DNA of 14,270 nt from 2-12-FULL-65-11 sp049679965. GTDB taxonomy: Bacteria; Acidobacteriota; Vicinamibacteria; Vicinamibacterales; CAVVIG01. How positions within the stretch are numbered: position 1 is the stretch's first letter; each line of letters begins with the position of its first letter. The DNA is taken from assembly GCA_049679965.1 (NCBI GenBank), contig JBAUGX010000174.1:1-14270 (forward strand), written 5' to 3'. The notes under the pieces are model-generated. The model saw nothing but the letters and a program-made list of their open reading frames with translations. It searched no databases and had not been told where the DNA came from. Made by a program: the position numbers and the translations under genes. Positions 7,491 to 14,270 of this stretch are shown piece after piece.

Positions 7491-8300
7491 ATGACAGCCG
7501 CACCGACGCTCGCCCGCACCGATCTCAATAACTATCTACGACGGATCGGGTATGCCGGCGGCCTCACACCCACCTACGACGTGCTCGCGGCTTTGCATCA
7601 GGCGCACGCGACCCATATTCCGTTCGAGAACCTCGACATCCTCTTAGGTCGGCCGATTCGCCTCGACCTCGCGAGCCTGCATGCCAAGCTCGTGGTCGGC
7701 CGGCGGGGCGGCTACTGCTTCGAGCAGAACCTCCTGTTCGCCGCGATTCTTCAGTCCATCGGTTTCTCGGTCGCGCGCCTGGCCGCCCGCGTGCGCTATC
7801 GCACGCACCGCGTGCTCCCCCGCACGCACATGCTGTTGCTGGTGAGCATCGACGCGGAGGACTGGATCGCCGACGTCGGCTTCGGCCTGGCAGGGCTGCT
7901 GGCGCCGCTGCTGTTCACGCCTGGAGAGGAAGCGCATCAATCCGCATGGACCTATCGCGTCGTTCAGGAACGGGGCGACTGGGTCCTGCAGTGGCAGCAG
8001 GACGGATCGTGGGTGGACCTCTACGAGTTCTCGCTCGTGCCGCAGCAGATGGCCGACTACGAGATGGCGAACTACTACACGTCCACCCATCCGGACTCGC
8101 GGTTCGTGCAGACGTTGACGGCCCAGCGAATTGCGCCGGACATGAGGTATCTGCTGCGAAACCGCGAGCTCACTGCGGACGACGGCACTACCACGACGAA
8201 GCGGCTCGTGGCCGACGACGAGGAACTGTTGAAAGTCCTGGCAGAAGTGTTCGACCTGCGCTTCCCCGCTGGGACACGTTTTCGTTACGAGGAACGGTGA
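7491..8300 (+). CDS. nat: Arylamine N-acetyltransferase
   Basis: This 269-residue enzyme (usual family length 260-290) transfers acetyl from acetyl-CoA to arylamines, arylhydroxylamines or hydrazines in the cytoplasm. The Cys-His-Asp triad is intact: Cys76 in RRGGYCFEQN, His113 in RTHMLLLV and Asp128 in WIADVGFG. The family N-terminus is also clear (YLRRIGY, then THIPFENLDILLGRPI at 41-56). The C-terminal beta/alpha part continues to the end without breaks. No Shine-Dalgarno is obvious before the ATG, which directly follows the terminator's pyrimidine tail; translation might be leaderless or weak. It is the first gene of a tight unit with the membrane protein that starts 2 nt after its stop. 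Family assignment is very secure; the natural substrate is unknown. Confidence 0.95.
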   Translation: MTAAPTLARTDLNNYLRRIGYAGGLTPTYDVLAALHQAHATHIPFENLDILLGRPIRLDLASLHAKLVVGRRGGYCFEQNLLFAAILQSIGFSVARLAARVRYRTHRVLPRTHMLLLVSIDAEDWIADVGFGLAGLLAPLLFTPGEEAHQSAWTYRVVQERGDWVLQWQQDGSWVDLYEFSLVPQQMADYEMANYYTSTHPDSRFVQTLTAQRIAPDMRYLLRNRELTADDGTTTTKRLVADDEELLKVLAEVFDLRFPAGTRFRYEER

Positions 8301-8302
8301 CT

Positions 8303-8671
8303 ATGAAGCGAGCCGTTGTCGGCGTGATCGTCGGATACCTGGCGTGGACGGCACTCTGGCTCGGCGGCAATGCGCTGTTGTTTGGCGCGGCCGCCGAAGT
8401 CGTGGGGGCTGGCCAGCCTTACACGGCGGCGGGACCACTCGCCGGCGTCAACGTGCTGAGCGTCGTCTGCTCACTCGCCGCAGGAGCCGCGGCCGCGACG
8501 ATTAGCAGAGCACGAGCCGGCGGTACCGTGCTCGTCATGGCGGCGCTGCTGCTGGCCACGGGCATCGTCGTGCAGGCAGGTGTCTGGACGCTGATGCCCG
8601 TCTGGCACCACCTGACGTTCTTGTTGCTGATTGTGCCGGCGGCCATTCTCGGCGGTAGACTCGTCAAGTGA
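8303..8671 (+). CDS. Small four-helix membrane protein, unknown function
   Basis: This 122-residue hydrophobic protein has four likely transmembrane helices, at about 4-27, 45-66, 73-93 and 101-118. A short polar segment carrying ISRARAGG sits between the second and third helices. A His-His pair (about 102-103) starts the last helix. I recognise no family with certainty. The ATG at 8303 has GAGGAA at 8289-8294, 8 nt upstream and inside the end of the acetyltransferase gene. The 2-nt gap to that gene points to translational coupling. The same frame is open further upstream, but that part overlaps the acetyltransferase in another frame and is shadow. It could be a membrane partner of the exported hydrolase that follows; this rests on position alone. 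Confidence 0.75.
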   Translation: MKRAVVGVIVGYLAWTALWLGGNALLFGAAAEVVGAGQPYTAAGPLAGVNVLSVVCSLAAGAAAATISRARAGGTVLVMAALLLATGIVVQAGVWTLMPVWHHLTFLLLIVPAAILGGRLVK

Positions 8672-8684
8672 CGTGGAGCGGTCC

Positions 8685-10607
8685 ATGCTGAGGTCGCTGC
8701 CAGTCTGCGGGCTCCTGCTGCTCGTCGCGCAGCTGGTGTCGGCGGAGGTCGTCAGAGTCGACGTGCGGCGCCGAGACGATTTCGGCACGCACGAGCGCGT
8801 GATCGGCCGCGTGCATTTCGCGATCGACCCGAAGCTCGCGGCCAACCGCGCGATCGCGGACATCGACCTTGCGCCGACCAATGCCGAGGGCAAGGTCGAA
8901 TTCTCATCGGATCTCCTGTTCTTCCGGCCGAAACAAGCCAGCCGTGCGCGGGGCAGTGTGTTCCTCGAAGTCGTCAACCGCGGCCGCGATCAGTCGCTTG
9001 CGATCATGAGCGATGCGCAGCAGCGCGACATGTCGCCGGAGTCGTGGAACCTCGGAGACCGCTTCCTCCTCGAGCAGGGATTCGCGGTGGCGTTCATCGG
9101 CTGGCAATTCGACGTGGAGCCCTCGGACGGGCTCACGTTCCAGGCCCCCGTGGCGCCGGTCGAGGGGATCGTGCGTGCGACGCACATCGAAACGCTGGGC
9201 GGGCGGACGATCCGGTTCGGCGTCGCGTACTGCGCCTCCGACCCCAGCCAGCAGAGCGCGACGCTCACCTTTCGAACGAGGATGGACGAAGCACCGCGGC
9301 TCGTCCCTCGCAACGAGTGGCAGTTCTTCCCGGACGGGTGCTCGGCGCGTCTCGGCACCGCCGCCAGCGTCGGCATCTACGAAATCGTTTATCAGGCGAA
9401 AGGGTCGCCCGTGGCCGGTCTTGGCCTGGCCGCGATGCGCGACTTCGCAGCATATTTACATTACGGCGCCGCCGGCGCCACCCTGCGCGAGACGCCGGCC
9501 GCCCTCGAGCGCGTCATCGGCTACGGCTACTCGCAGAGCGGCCGCTTCCTCCGCGAGTTCGTTCGCGACGGCTTCAATGCCGACGAGCGCGGCCGGGCAG
9601 CCTTCGATGCGCTGATGATTGCGTCGGCCGGCGCAGGCGCGGGCAGCTTCAACCACCGCTTCGCGATGCCGGGCGTGGCCGGCAACTCCGTCCTGTCGGT
9701 GCTGCGGCCGGTCGACATCCCGCCCTTCACCGACGAAGGGCTGCTCGCGCGGGCCCAGGCGGCCCGCGTCACGCCGAAGATCTTCTACACGTTCTCGTCC
9801 ACCGAGTACTGGGCGCGCGCCGGGTCCCTCACGCATACCGACGAGGGCCGGCAGGACGCGCCGCTCGCGGCGACATCGCGTCTGTATTTCCTGGCGGGCA
9901 CACCGCATGCGTCCGGTCCGCTGCCGGCCGCTGGAGAGACATTTCGTTCGCCGTACCAGCACGTCCCGAACTTTGCCACGCAGCAGTGGGCCACGCGCGC
10001 GCTGCTACTGGAACTCGATGCGTGGGCGCGCAACGGGACCGAGCCGCCTCCGTCGCAGTATCCGTCGATGGCGAAGGGCGAGCTGGTGCCGCAGAAGGAC
10101 GTCCGCTTCCCCACCGTGCCCTCGTTTCCATTCGCCACCTACATGCCGCAGGTGTGGCGGCTGGACTTCGGGCCGCAGTACGGCACCACGAAGATCATCT
10201 CGTTCGAGCCGCCACGGCTCGGCGCGCCGTATCAGATCCTCGTGCCTCAAGTGAACCCGGACGGCAACGACGTGGCGGGAGTTCGTCTTCCCGAAGTGGT
10301 CGTGCCGCTCGGTACTTACACCGGTTGGAACGTCACACGCCCGCAGTTGAGCGATCTCGGTTACCTGAGTGGCCTGGTCGGAGGTTTCGAGCCGTTTGCG
10401 CCCACGAAGGCGCAGCGCGAACAATCTGGAGACGCGCGTCTCTCGATCGCCGAGCGCTACACGGGGCGTCAGGACTATCTCGGCCGCGTCAGGCGGGCGG
10501 CCGACGATCTCGTCCGCCTGAGGTTCCTGCGGCGCGAGGACGTTCCCGCGGTGCTGCAGCGAGCCGAACAGATCTGGAATGCCGTCGTCGGCGCCGGAAC
10601 CCGGTAG
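8685..10607 (+). CDS. Exported alpha/beta-hydrolase-domain protein
   Basis: This 640-residue secreted hydrolase matches what I know of the large "alpha/beta hydrolase domain" family (Pfam Abhydrolase_10 type). A signal peptide (1 to about 20, cleavage after VSA) is followed by a beta-rich N-terminal part (21 to about 230). The catalytic region has the nucleophile elbow GYGYSQSGRFLREF (279-292). In the small-x-Nu-x-small pattern, Ser283 would be the nucleophile, with Ser285 in place of the usual final Gly of GxSxG. Family features such as LVPRNEW (206-212) and the late GTYTGWN, GRQDYLGRV and FLRREDVP stretches are present. Acid and His residues of the triad cannot be fixed by eye. The ATG at 8685 has GGAG 6 nt upstream. 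It lies 13 nt after the membrane protein and overlaps the RsmH-like gene by 29 nt. Substrate unknown, perhaps an ester. Confidence 0.88.
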   Translation: MLRSLPVCGLLLLVAQLVSAEVVRVDVRRRDDFGTHERVIGRVHFAIDPKLAANRAIADIDLAPTNAEGKVEFSSDLLFFRPKQASRARGSVFLEVVNRGRDQSLAIMSDAQQRDMSPESWNLGDRFLLEQGFAVAFIGWQFDVEPSDGLTFQAPVAPVEGIVRATHIETLGGRTIRFGVAYCASDPSQQSATLTFRTRMDEAPRLVPRNEWQFFPDGCSARLGTAASVGIYEIVYQAKGSPVAGLGLAAMRDFAAYLHYGAAGATLRETPAALERVIGYGYSQSGRFLREFVRDGFNADERGRAAFDALMIASAGAGAGSFNHRFAMPGVAGNSVLSVLRPVDIPPFTDEGLLARAQAARVTPKIFYTFSSTEYWARAGSLTHTDEGRQDAPLAATSRLYFLAGTPHASGPLPAAGETFRSPYQHVPNFATQQWATRALLLELDAWARNGTEPPPSQYPSMAKGELVPQKDVRFPTVPSFPFATYMPQVWRLDFGPQYGTTKIISFEPPRLGAPYQILVPQVNPDGNDVAGVRLPEVVVPLGTYTGWNVTRPQLSDLGYLSGLVGGFEPFAPTKAQREQSGDARLSIAERYTGRQDYLGRVRRAADDLVRLRFLRREDVPAVLQRAEQIWNAVVGAGTR

Positions 10608-11553
10608 CGATCTCGTGCGCGAGGGGATCCTGGCGTCTCGCAAGACCCCGGCGGGCACGCATCGACCCATCATGTTGGATGAGGTCGTGCGCTGCCTTCG
10701 ACCGAAGGCCGGCGATGTCGCAGTTGACGGCACGCTCGGCGGCGGCGGCCATGCCCTGGCGATTCTCGAACGCGTGCAGCCCGGTGGACGGCTGATCGGC
10801 CTCGACGTCGATCCCCTCGAGTTGCCACTCACAGAAGCCCGTCTGCGCGCGGCCGGCTTCGGCCCAGAGAGCTTCGTCGCCCGCCACGGAAGCTTCGCGA
10901 ACCTGCCGCAAGTGCTCGCCGCCGAGGGACTCGCGACCGCGGATCTGATCATGGCGGACCTTGGCGTGTCCTCGATGCAGGTGGGCAATCCCGGCCGCGG
11001 CTTCAGCTACAAAGAGCCCGGGCCTCTCGACATGCGGATGAATCCGTCGCAGGGGGAGCCGGCGTCGCAACTGATCGCGCGCCTGAGCGAGGAGGCACTC
11101 GCAGCGCTGCTCACGGAGAATGCCGATGAACCGCACGCCCTGCTCATTGCCGGTTTGCTGAAGCACAAGCCCGTCACGACCACTCACGCCGCCGAGCGCG
11201 TGGTGCGCATGGGGCTCACCGCGGCGCTCCCGACCCTGGCGAAGGCTGACGTAAAGATGTCTGTCCGCCGCACTTTCCAGGCGCTGCGCATTGCGGTAAA
11301 TGACGAGTTCTCGGCGCTCGATGCGCTGCTGCGGTGGGTGCCGCAGTGCCTCGCGCCCGGCGGCCGGATCGTCATGATCACCTTTCACTCCGGCGAGGAC
11401 CGGCGGGTCAAGAAGGCGTTCCAGGCGGGGCAGCGAGCGGGCGTGTACGCCGACGTGGCGGACGAGGTCGTGCGCTCCGCCAAAGAAGAAACCTTCGCGG
11501 ACCGGCGCGCCGCGGCCGCGAAGTTGCGCTGGGCGGTGCGCGGGCCGATCTGA
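10579..11553 (+). CDS. RsmH-like (MraW-type) S-adenosylmethionine-dependent methyltransferase, divergent
   Basis: The canonical family methylates N4 of C1402 in 16S rRNA. This 324-residue copy keeps the main signatures: HRPIMLDEVV (28-37), SAM loop VDGTLGGGGH (49-58), GLDVDP (74-79), DLGVSSMQ (127-134), RGFSY then GPLDMRMN (148-155), RRTFQALRIAVNDE (230-243) and FHSGEDRRVK (269-278). Differences from the canonical sequence include SSMQ for SSPQ, FHSGEDR for FHSLEDR, and a short, unlike C-terminus after about 280. Residues 1-27 extend beyond the usual N-terminus; a GTG at 10615 is an alternative start. It overlaps the hydrolase gene by 29 nt and is last in the unit. It lies outside any cell-division cluster, so it may be a paralogue with another target. 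Confidence 0.85.
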   Translation: MPSSAPEPGSDLVREGILASRKTPAGTHRPIMLDEVVRCLRPKAGDVAVDGTLGGGGHALAILERVQPGGRLIGLDVDPLELPLTEARLRAAGFGPESFVARHGSFANLPQVLAAEGLATADLIMADLGVSSMQVGNPGRGFSYKEPGPLDMRMNPSQGEPASQLIARLSEEALAALLTENADEPHALLIAGLLKHKPVTTTHAAERVVRMGLTAALPTLAKADVKMSVRRTFQALRIAVNDEFSALDALLRWVPQCLAPGGRIVMITFHSGEDRRVKKAFQAGQRAGVYADVADEVVRSAKEETFADRRAAAAKLRWAVRGPI

Positions 11554-11965
11554 GAGCGGTCAAGCTGTCTGTCAACCGCAGTTGACGCCCATCCTGGGAA
11601 TGGCGCCTTCCACCTTCCACATGATTTCCCGGCAAATGACGCCGGCACCGCTTCCCGCGTCCTGCGCCGTCAAGTTCAGGCAAATCGCTCGGGTAGAGAG
11701 CGTTGCGCCGGGACCACATGGCGGCCATGAGACCGGCGACTGGCGGCTGGTTCGCACCCGCGAGCGGCGATGCGCCGGCCGGCGGACCTGCAATTGAACC
11801 CCAAAGAGGTTCAGGCCCTCAGGCGAATCGCTCGGTCCGAAGGCGTCAAGGATGAACACCGCGACTCCACACGGAACGCTCATGGCTTTCTGGACTCATT
11901 TTCCCTGATGTCGGTGAGTTGACGCCTGCGGCCTCAGTGGGCGACCTCGAAGAGTCGACTCGCGC
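11554..11965. other. 412-bp gap between tail-to-tail genes, with short direct repeats
   Basis: I see no convincing gene here. Weak candidates are a 50-codon plus-strand frame (11770-11922) and a 103-codon minus-strand frame (11572-11883); neither has a good ribosome site or recognisable homology. Two direct repeats stand out. TCAGGCAAATCGCTCGG (11676-11692) recurs with one mismatch at 11819-11835. The 10-mer AGTTGACGCC occurs at 11580-11589 and 11917-11926, near the two ends of the gap. No transposase or terminal inverted repeats are visible. It may be decayed coding sequence or a remnant insertion. Confidence 0.5.
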
Positions 11966-12595
11966 CTATTGTCCTTCGCGGCTCGTCCTTTCGCGTTCCT
12001 CGATAGCGCTCTTGAGCGCTCCGTTCTCTTCTTGGTCCAGGCGCCGCTCCAGTTCGAAGTCAGCAGGGCAATGTCTGACGTCTCTCAGCCATTTGTAGAT
12101 ATCGAGCTGGTGCTTCACCGAGGAGTATTCGTTCTCGGCCCCCTCCTCAGCCGATTCCGTCTTGCCTTTCCCAAGGCGGTGGCGGCCGCGCCAGATCGCA
12201 TGCGAGGCCTCGTGCACCAGTTCCACGGTGGTCTTGCAACCGTTCGAATAGAAATCCTCGTTGACCGTAATGGTCGTGCCGTCCCACTCGCCCCGAGGAG
12301 GAGGATCGCCGTGGGTCGGCCCGTAAACGATCTTGTCGCTTTTCTGCAATCCTCGAAGCAGGTTCACGATTTCTTTCCCGGCCTTCGTGAGACCAAACGG
12401 GGACTTGGCGATGGTATCGATGTCTTCGGCGAACATGACCTTCTCGCCAGGCCGCCTCGCCGGTTTAGGCGCGAGAGACTCCCCAGTTCCGAGAGATACC
12501 GATGCCTTCGATCGTGACAGGCACGTCGTACCAGCGTCGATCCAGTCGGGTCCCAGTTCCGACGAGCACGTCGGTCCAGGCTTCTGATCTCCCAT
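11966..12595 (-). CDS. Putative HExxH zinc metallopeptidase, orphan
   Basis: This 209-residue soluble protein has the zinc-peptidase motif HEASH at 128-132, within TTVELVHEASHAIW. An acidic stretch downstream (GAENEY, about 152-157) could supply a Glu third ligand. Upstream of the motif is a beta-type segment, WDGTTITVNEDFY (104-116). The C-terminus (about 178-209) is charged and helical. There is no signal peptide or membrane segment; the first 50 residues look disordered and hold two Cys. The layout recalls NleD-like effector peptidases (M91) and other small HExxH domains, but I cannot place it. The ATG at 12595 has GAGGAG 5 nt upstream; the frame extends 23 codons further without support. 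It ends tail-to-tail with the RsmH-like gene across a gap and diverges from the aldehyde dehydrogenase. It has no cognate immunity or secretion gene nearby. Confidence 0.7.
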   Translation of the reverse strand: MGDQKPGPTCSSELGPDWIDAGTTCLSRSKASVSLGTGESLAPKPARRPGEKVMFAEDIDTIAKSPFGLTKAGKEIVNLLRGLQKSDKIVYGPTHGDPPPRGEWDGTTITVNEDFYSNGCKTTVELVHEASHAIWRGRHRLGKGKTESAEEGAENEYSSVKHQLDIYKWLRDVRHCPADFELERRLDQEENGALKSAIEERERTSREGQ

Positions 12596-12600
12596 CACCA

Positions 12601-12606
12601 CTCCTC
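12601..12606 (-). promoter_or_regulatory. Ribosome binding site of the HExxH protein gene
   Basis: The minus strand reads GAGGAG, 5 nt before the ATG at 12595. It favours this start over the in-frame ATG at 12664. Confidence 0.6.
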
Positions 12607-12615
12607 GTTCCCACC

Positions 12616-12645
12616 TTCGATGTGCCACGGGTTCCGCACCATAAT
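12616..12645 (+). promoter_or_regulatory. Possible sigma70-type promoter for the aldehyde dehydrogenase gene
   Basis: TTCGAT (12616-12621) and CATAAT (12640-12645) are separated by 18 bp. They lie about 55 nt before the ATG, in the divergent spacer. The match is moderate and unproven. Confidence 0.35.
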
Positions 12646-12687
12646 GCTGAGAGCCTACCGCCACGCCCGACGCGCGGCAAGCGTTTC

Positions 12688-12694
12688 AGGAGGT
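12688..12694 (+). promoter_or_regulatory. Ribosome binding site of the aldehyde dehydrogenase gene
   Basis: AGGAGGT is a full-strength Shine-Dalgarno 5 nt before the ATG at 12700. It fixes this start although the frame stays open to 12502. Confidence 0.8.
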
Positions 12695-12699
12695 ATTGG

Positions 12700-14172
12700 A
12701 TGAGTCTTTCGAACAGCCCGTTCCTGAACGAACCGTTGTGGAGAGGCAAGGTGTTTTCGGGTGGTTGGCGCCCGTCGGCCGGCGGGACGCAGGCCGTTAC
12801 GGAGCCGGCGACGGGAAAGGCCCTCTCGGAAATCGGCCTTGCTGCCCCACCGGACGTTGCCACCGCAGCGCGGCTCGCGGCGTCGGCCCAGGCCCAGTGG
12901 GCCGCCATGCCGTACGACGACCGCGCGGCCATCTTCAGAAAGGCCGCGCGACTCTTCGAGGAGCACTCCGAAGAGATCGTCGACTGGATCGTGCGCGAGA
13001 CGGGCTCGATCGCCCCGAAGGCCGAAGTGGAAGTAAGGGCGGCAGCCGGGATTCTGAATCTGTCGGCGGCAATGCCTACCGAGCCGCAGGGTCTGGTGCT
13101 GCCGAGCAACGGCGGCCGCATCAGCATGGCCCGGCGGATCCCCCACGGGGTGGTCGGCGTCATCTCGCCGTTCAACTTTCCCCTCATCCTCAGCATTCGC
13201 GCTATTTCGCCGGCGCTCGCCACGGGCAACGCCGTCGTGCACAAGCCAGACCCGCAGACGGCGGTCGCCGGCGGATTTCTGATCGCGCGCGTGCTGCAGG
13301 AGGCCGGGCTGCCCGAGGGGCTCCTGCATGTCCTTCCCGGCGGCGCCGGCGTGGGAGAGGCGATCTGCGCGGATCCGAACATCGCGATGGTCGCCTTTAC
13401 GGGATCCACGAGCGTCGGACGCCGGGTTGGCGCGCTGGCGGGAGGACATCTCAAGAAGGTGTCGCTCGAACTGGGCGGCAAGAACTCGCTCATCATCCTC
13501 GACGATGCAGACCTGGATGCCGCGGCATCGAACGCGCGCTGGGGGGCCTGGCTCCACCAGGGACAGATCTGCATGACCACGGGCCGCGTCCTGGTCCACG
13601 AGAAGATCGCGAACGCGCTCGTGGAGAAACTTGCCAGCGTGGCCGAGCATCTGCCGGTCGGCGATCCCGCCACGCGGCAGGTGGCTCTCGGTCCGCTCAT
13701 CAACGAGAAGCAGGTGGCCCGCGTCCACGGCATCGTCCAGGATTCGATCAAGGCTGGCGCGGAGCTGAAGGCGGGCGGCTCGTACGAGCGATTGTTCTAT
13801 CGTCCGACGGTGCTCGACCGCGTCCGGCCCGGCATGCGCGCGTTCGACGAGGAGATCTTCGGACCGGTGGCCGCCGTCACCAGGTTTTCGAGCGAAGACG
13901 AGGCCGTCGCGCTGGCGAACCAGACGGAGTACGGCCTGTCGGCCGGCGTGATTTCCGGGTCGGTCTCTCGCGCCCTGGCGATCGGCAACAGGCTGCGGAC
14001 CGGACTGCTGCACATCAACGATCAGACGGTCGCCGACGAGCCCCACATCCCCTTCGGCGGACGCGGCGCCTCCGGCAATGGATCGCGCATCGGCGGCCCC
14101 GCGAACTGGGAAGAGTTCACGCAGTGGCAGTGGGTGACGATCAAGGATCAGGCGCACGCGTACCCCTTCTAG
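12700..14172 (+). CDS. Aldehyde dehydrogenase, benzaldehyde/vanillin type
   Basis: This 490-residue NAD(P)+-dependent enzyme oxidises an aldehyde to its acid in the cytoplasm, most likely an aromatic one. The catalytic set is complete: Asn159 in SPFNFPL, Glu257 in LELGGKN and Cys291 in QGQICMTTGR. The cofactor loop FTGSTSVGRRVG (233-244) and EEIFGPV are in place. The C-terminal part HINDQTVADEP, then PFGGRGASGNGSRIGGPANWEEFTQWQW in outline, and the final AYPF are typical of benzaldehyde dehydrogenase (XylC-like) and vanillin dehydrogenase (YfmT-like) sequences; this sets it apart from general aldehyde dehydrogenases. The length is normal. It has its own strong ribosome site and possible promoter, with no co-directional neighbour before the window ends. 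Superfamily certain; aromatic specificity inferred from sequence resemblance. Confidence 0.92.
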   Translation: MSLSNSPFLNEPLWRGKVFSGGWRPSAGGTQAVTEPATGKALSEIGLAAPPDVATAARLAASAQAQWAAMPYDDRAAIFRKAARLFEEHSEEIVDWIVRETGSIAPKAEVEVRAAAGILNLSAAMPTEPQGLVLPSNGGRISMARRIPHGVVGVISPFNFPLILSIRAISPALATGNAVVHKPDPQTAVAGGFLIARVLQEAGLPEGLLHVLPGGAGVGEAICADPNIAMVAFTGSTSVGRRVGALAGGHLKKVSLELGGKNSLIILDDADLDAAASNARWGAWLHQGQICMTTGRVLVHEKIANALVEKLASVAEHLPVGDPATRQVALGPLINEKQVARVHGIVQDSIKAGAELKAGGSYERLFYRPTVLDRVRPGMRAFDEEIFGPVAAVTRFSSEDEAVALANQTEYGLSAGVISGSVSRALAIGNRLRTGLLHINDQTVADEPHIPFGGRGASGNGSRIGGPANWEEFTQWQWVTIKDQAHAYPF

Positions 14173-14197
14173 GGCGCCCAGCGTCCAAAGCCCTGAA

Positions 14198-14270
14198 GGG
14201 TCCGGCTGAAGCCGGACACCACGTACTGTCTTCGGGTCCGGCTACGTACTGGTCGACAACTGTCGTGGTG
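14198..14270. repeat. REP-like hairpin with a shortened second copy
   Basis: GTCCGGC (14200-14206), TGAA and GCCGGAC (14211-14217) form a perfect 7-bp stem with a 4-nt loop, 28 nt after the dehydrogenase stop. GGGTCCGGCT recurs at 14198-14207 and 14234-14243. Each copy leads to ACGTACT, but the second lacks the 13-nt hairpin return arm. CACCACG (14217-14223) is inverted as CGTGGTG (14264-14270) at the window edge. The hairpin could end the dehydrogenase transcript, but there is no U-run. The structure may continue beyond the window. Confidence 0.65.

Noticed and set aside
11572..11883. 103-codon minus-strand frame in the gap
   Set aside because: No ribosome site, no recognisable motifs, and composition no better than the competing plus-strand frames; described only as a weak candidate.
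11952..11961. GAGTCGACTC palindrome as a terminator for the tail-to-tail genes
   Set aside because: It is a 10-bp palindrome with no loop and no T-run, so it is unlikely to form a terminator hairpin.
12655..14157. 500-codon open frame on the minus strand
   Set aside because: It is fully antisense to the aldehyde dehydrogenase, whose catalytic residues are all intact. The product is low-complexity Arg/Asp/His-rich with no recognisable domain.

Overview
The window is GC-rich, tightly packed bacterial chromosome. It holds eleven protein genes that I can support, one of them cut by the left edge. Many products carry Sec-type signal peptides, there is a TonB-dependent outer-membrane receptor, and small PQQ-type beta-propellers occur side by side. 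I infer a Gram-negative soil or environmental bacterium, most likely an Acidobacteriota member of the Vicinamibacteria type. No rRNA or other phylogenetic marker is present to prove this.

Left block (1-3837, all minus strand): transcription runs leftward through two exported PQQ-like beta-propeller proteins (2587-3837 and 1208-2476) into an M16 zinc protease that leaves the window (1-1180). The gap between the two propeller genes is filled by degenerate 8-bp units in two opposed arrays around a GC-rich palindrome. A TonB-dependent receptor (3918-6149) is transcribed divergently from an 80-bp spacer. It is followed by a DUF2306-like membrane protein (6175-6639) and an unrecognised exported protein (6681-7433), which ends at a strong hairpin terminator (7444-7469).

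Middle block (7491-11553, plus strand): this looks like a four-gene operon. It has arylamine N-acetyltransferase, a small four-helix membrane protein (2-nt gap), an exported alpha/beta-hydrolase-domain protein (13-nt gap) and a divergent RsmH-like methyltransferase (29-nt overlap). RsmH normally sits in the cell-division/cell-wall (dcw) cluster, so its place here is unusual.

Right block: a 412-bp stretch with no convincing gene (11554-11965) carries short direct repeats. Next comes a minus-strand orphan protein with an HExxH zinc-peptidase motif (11966-12595). A benzaldehyde/vanillin-type aldehyde dehydrogenase (12700-14172) is transcribed divergently from it. A REP-like hairpin with a shortened second copy closes the window (14198-14270).

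The N-acetyltransferase and the aldehyde dehydrogenase both act on small aromatics, but they lie in separate transcription units, so a shared pathway is only a suggestion. I see no phage, CRISPR array, tRNA or complete insertion sequence. The best candidates for something undescribed are the octamer arrays, the orphan HExxH protein and the displaced RsmH-like gene.
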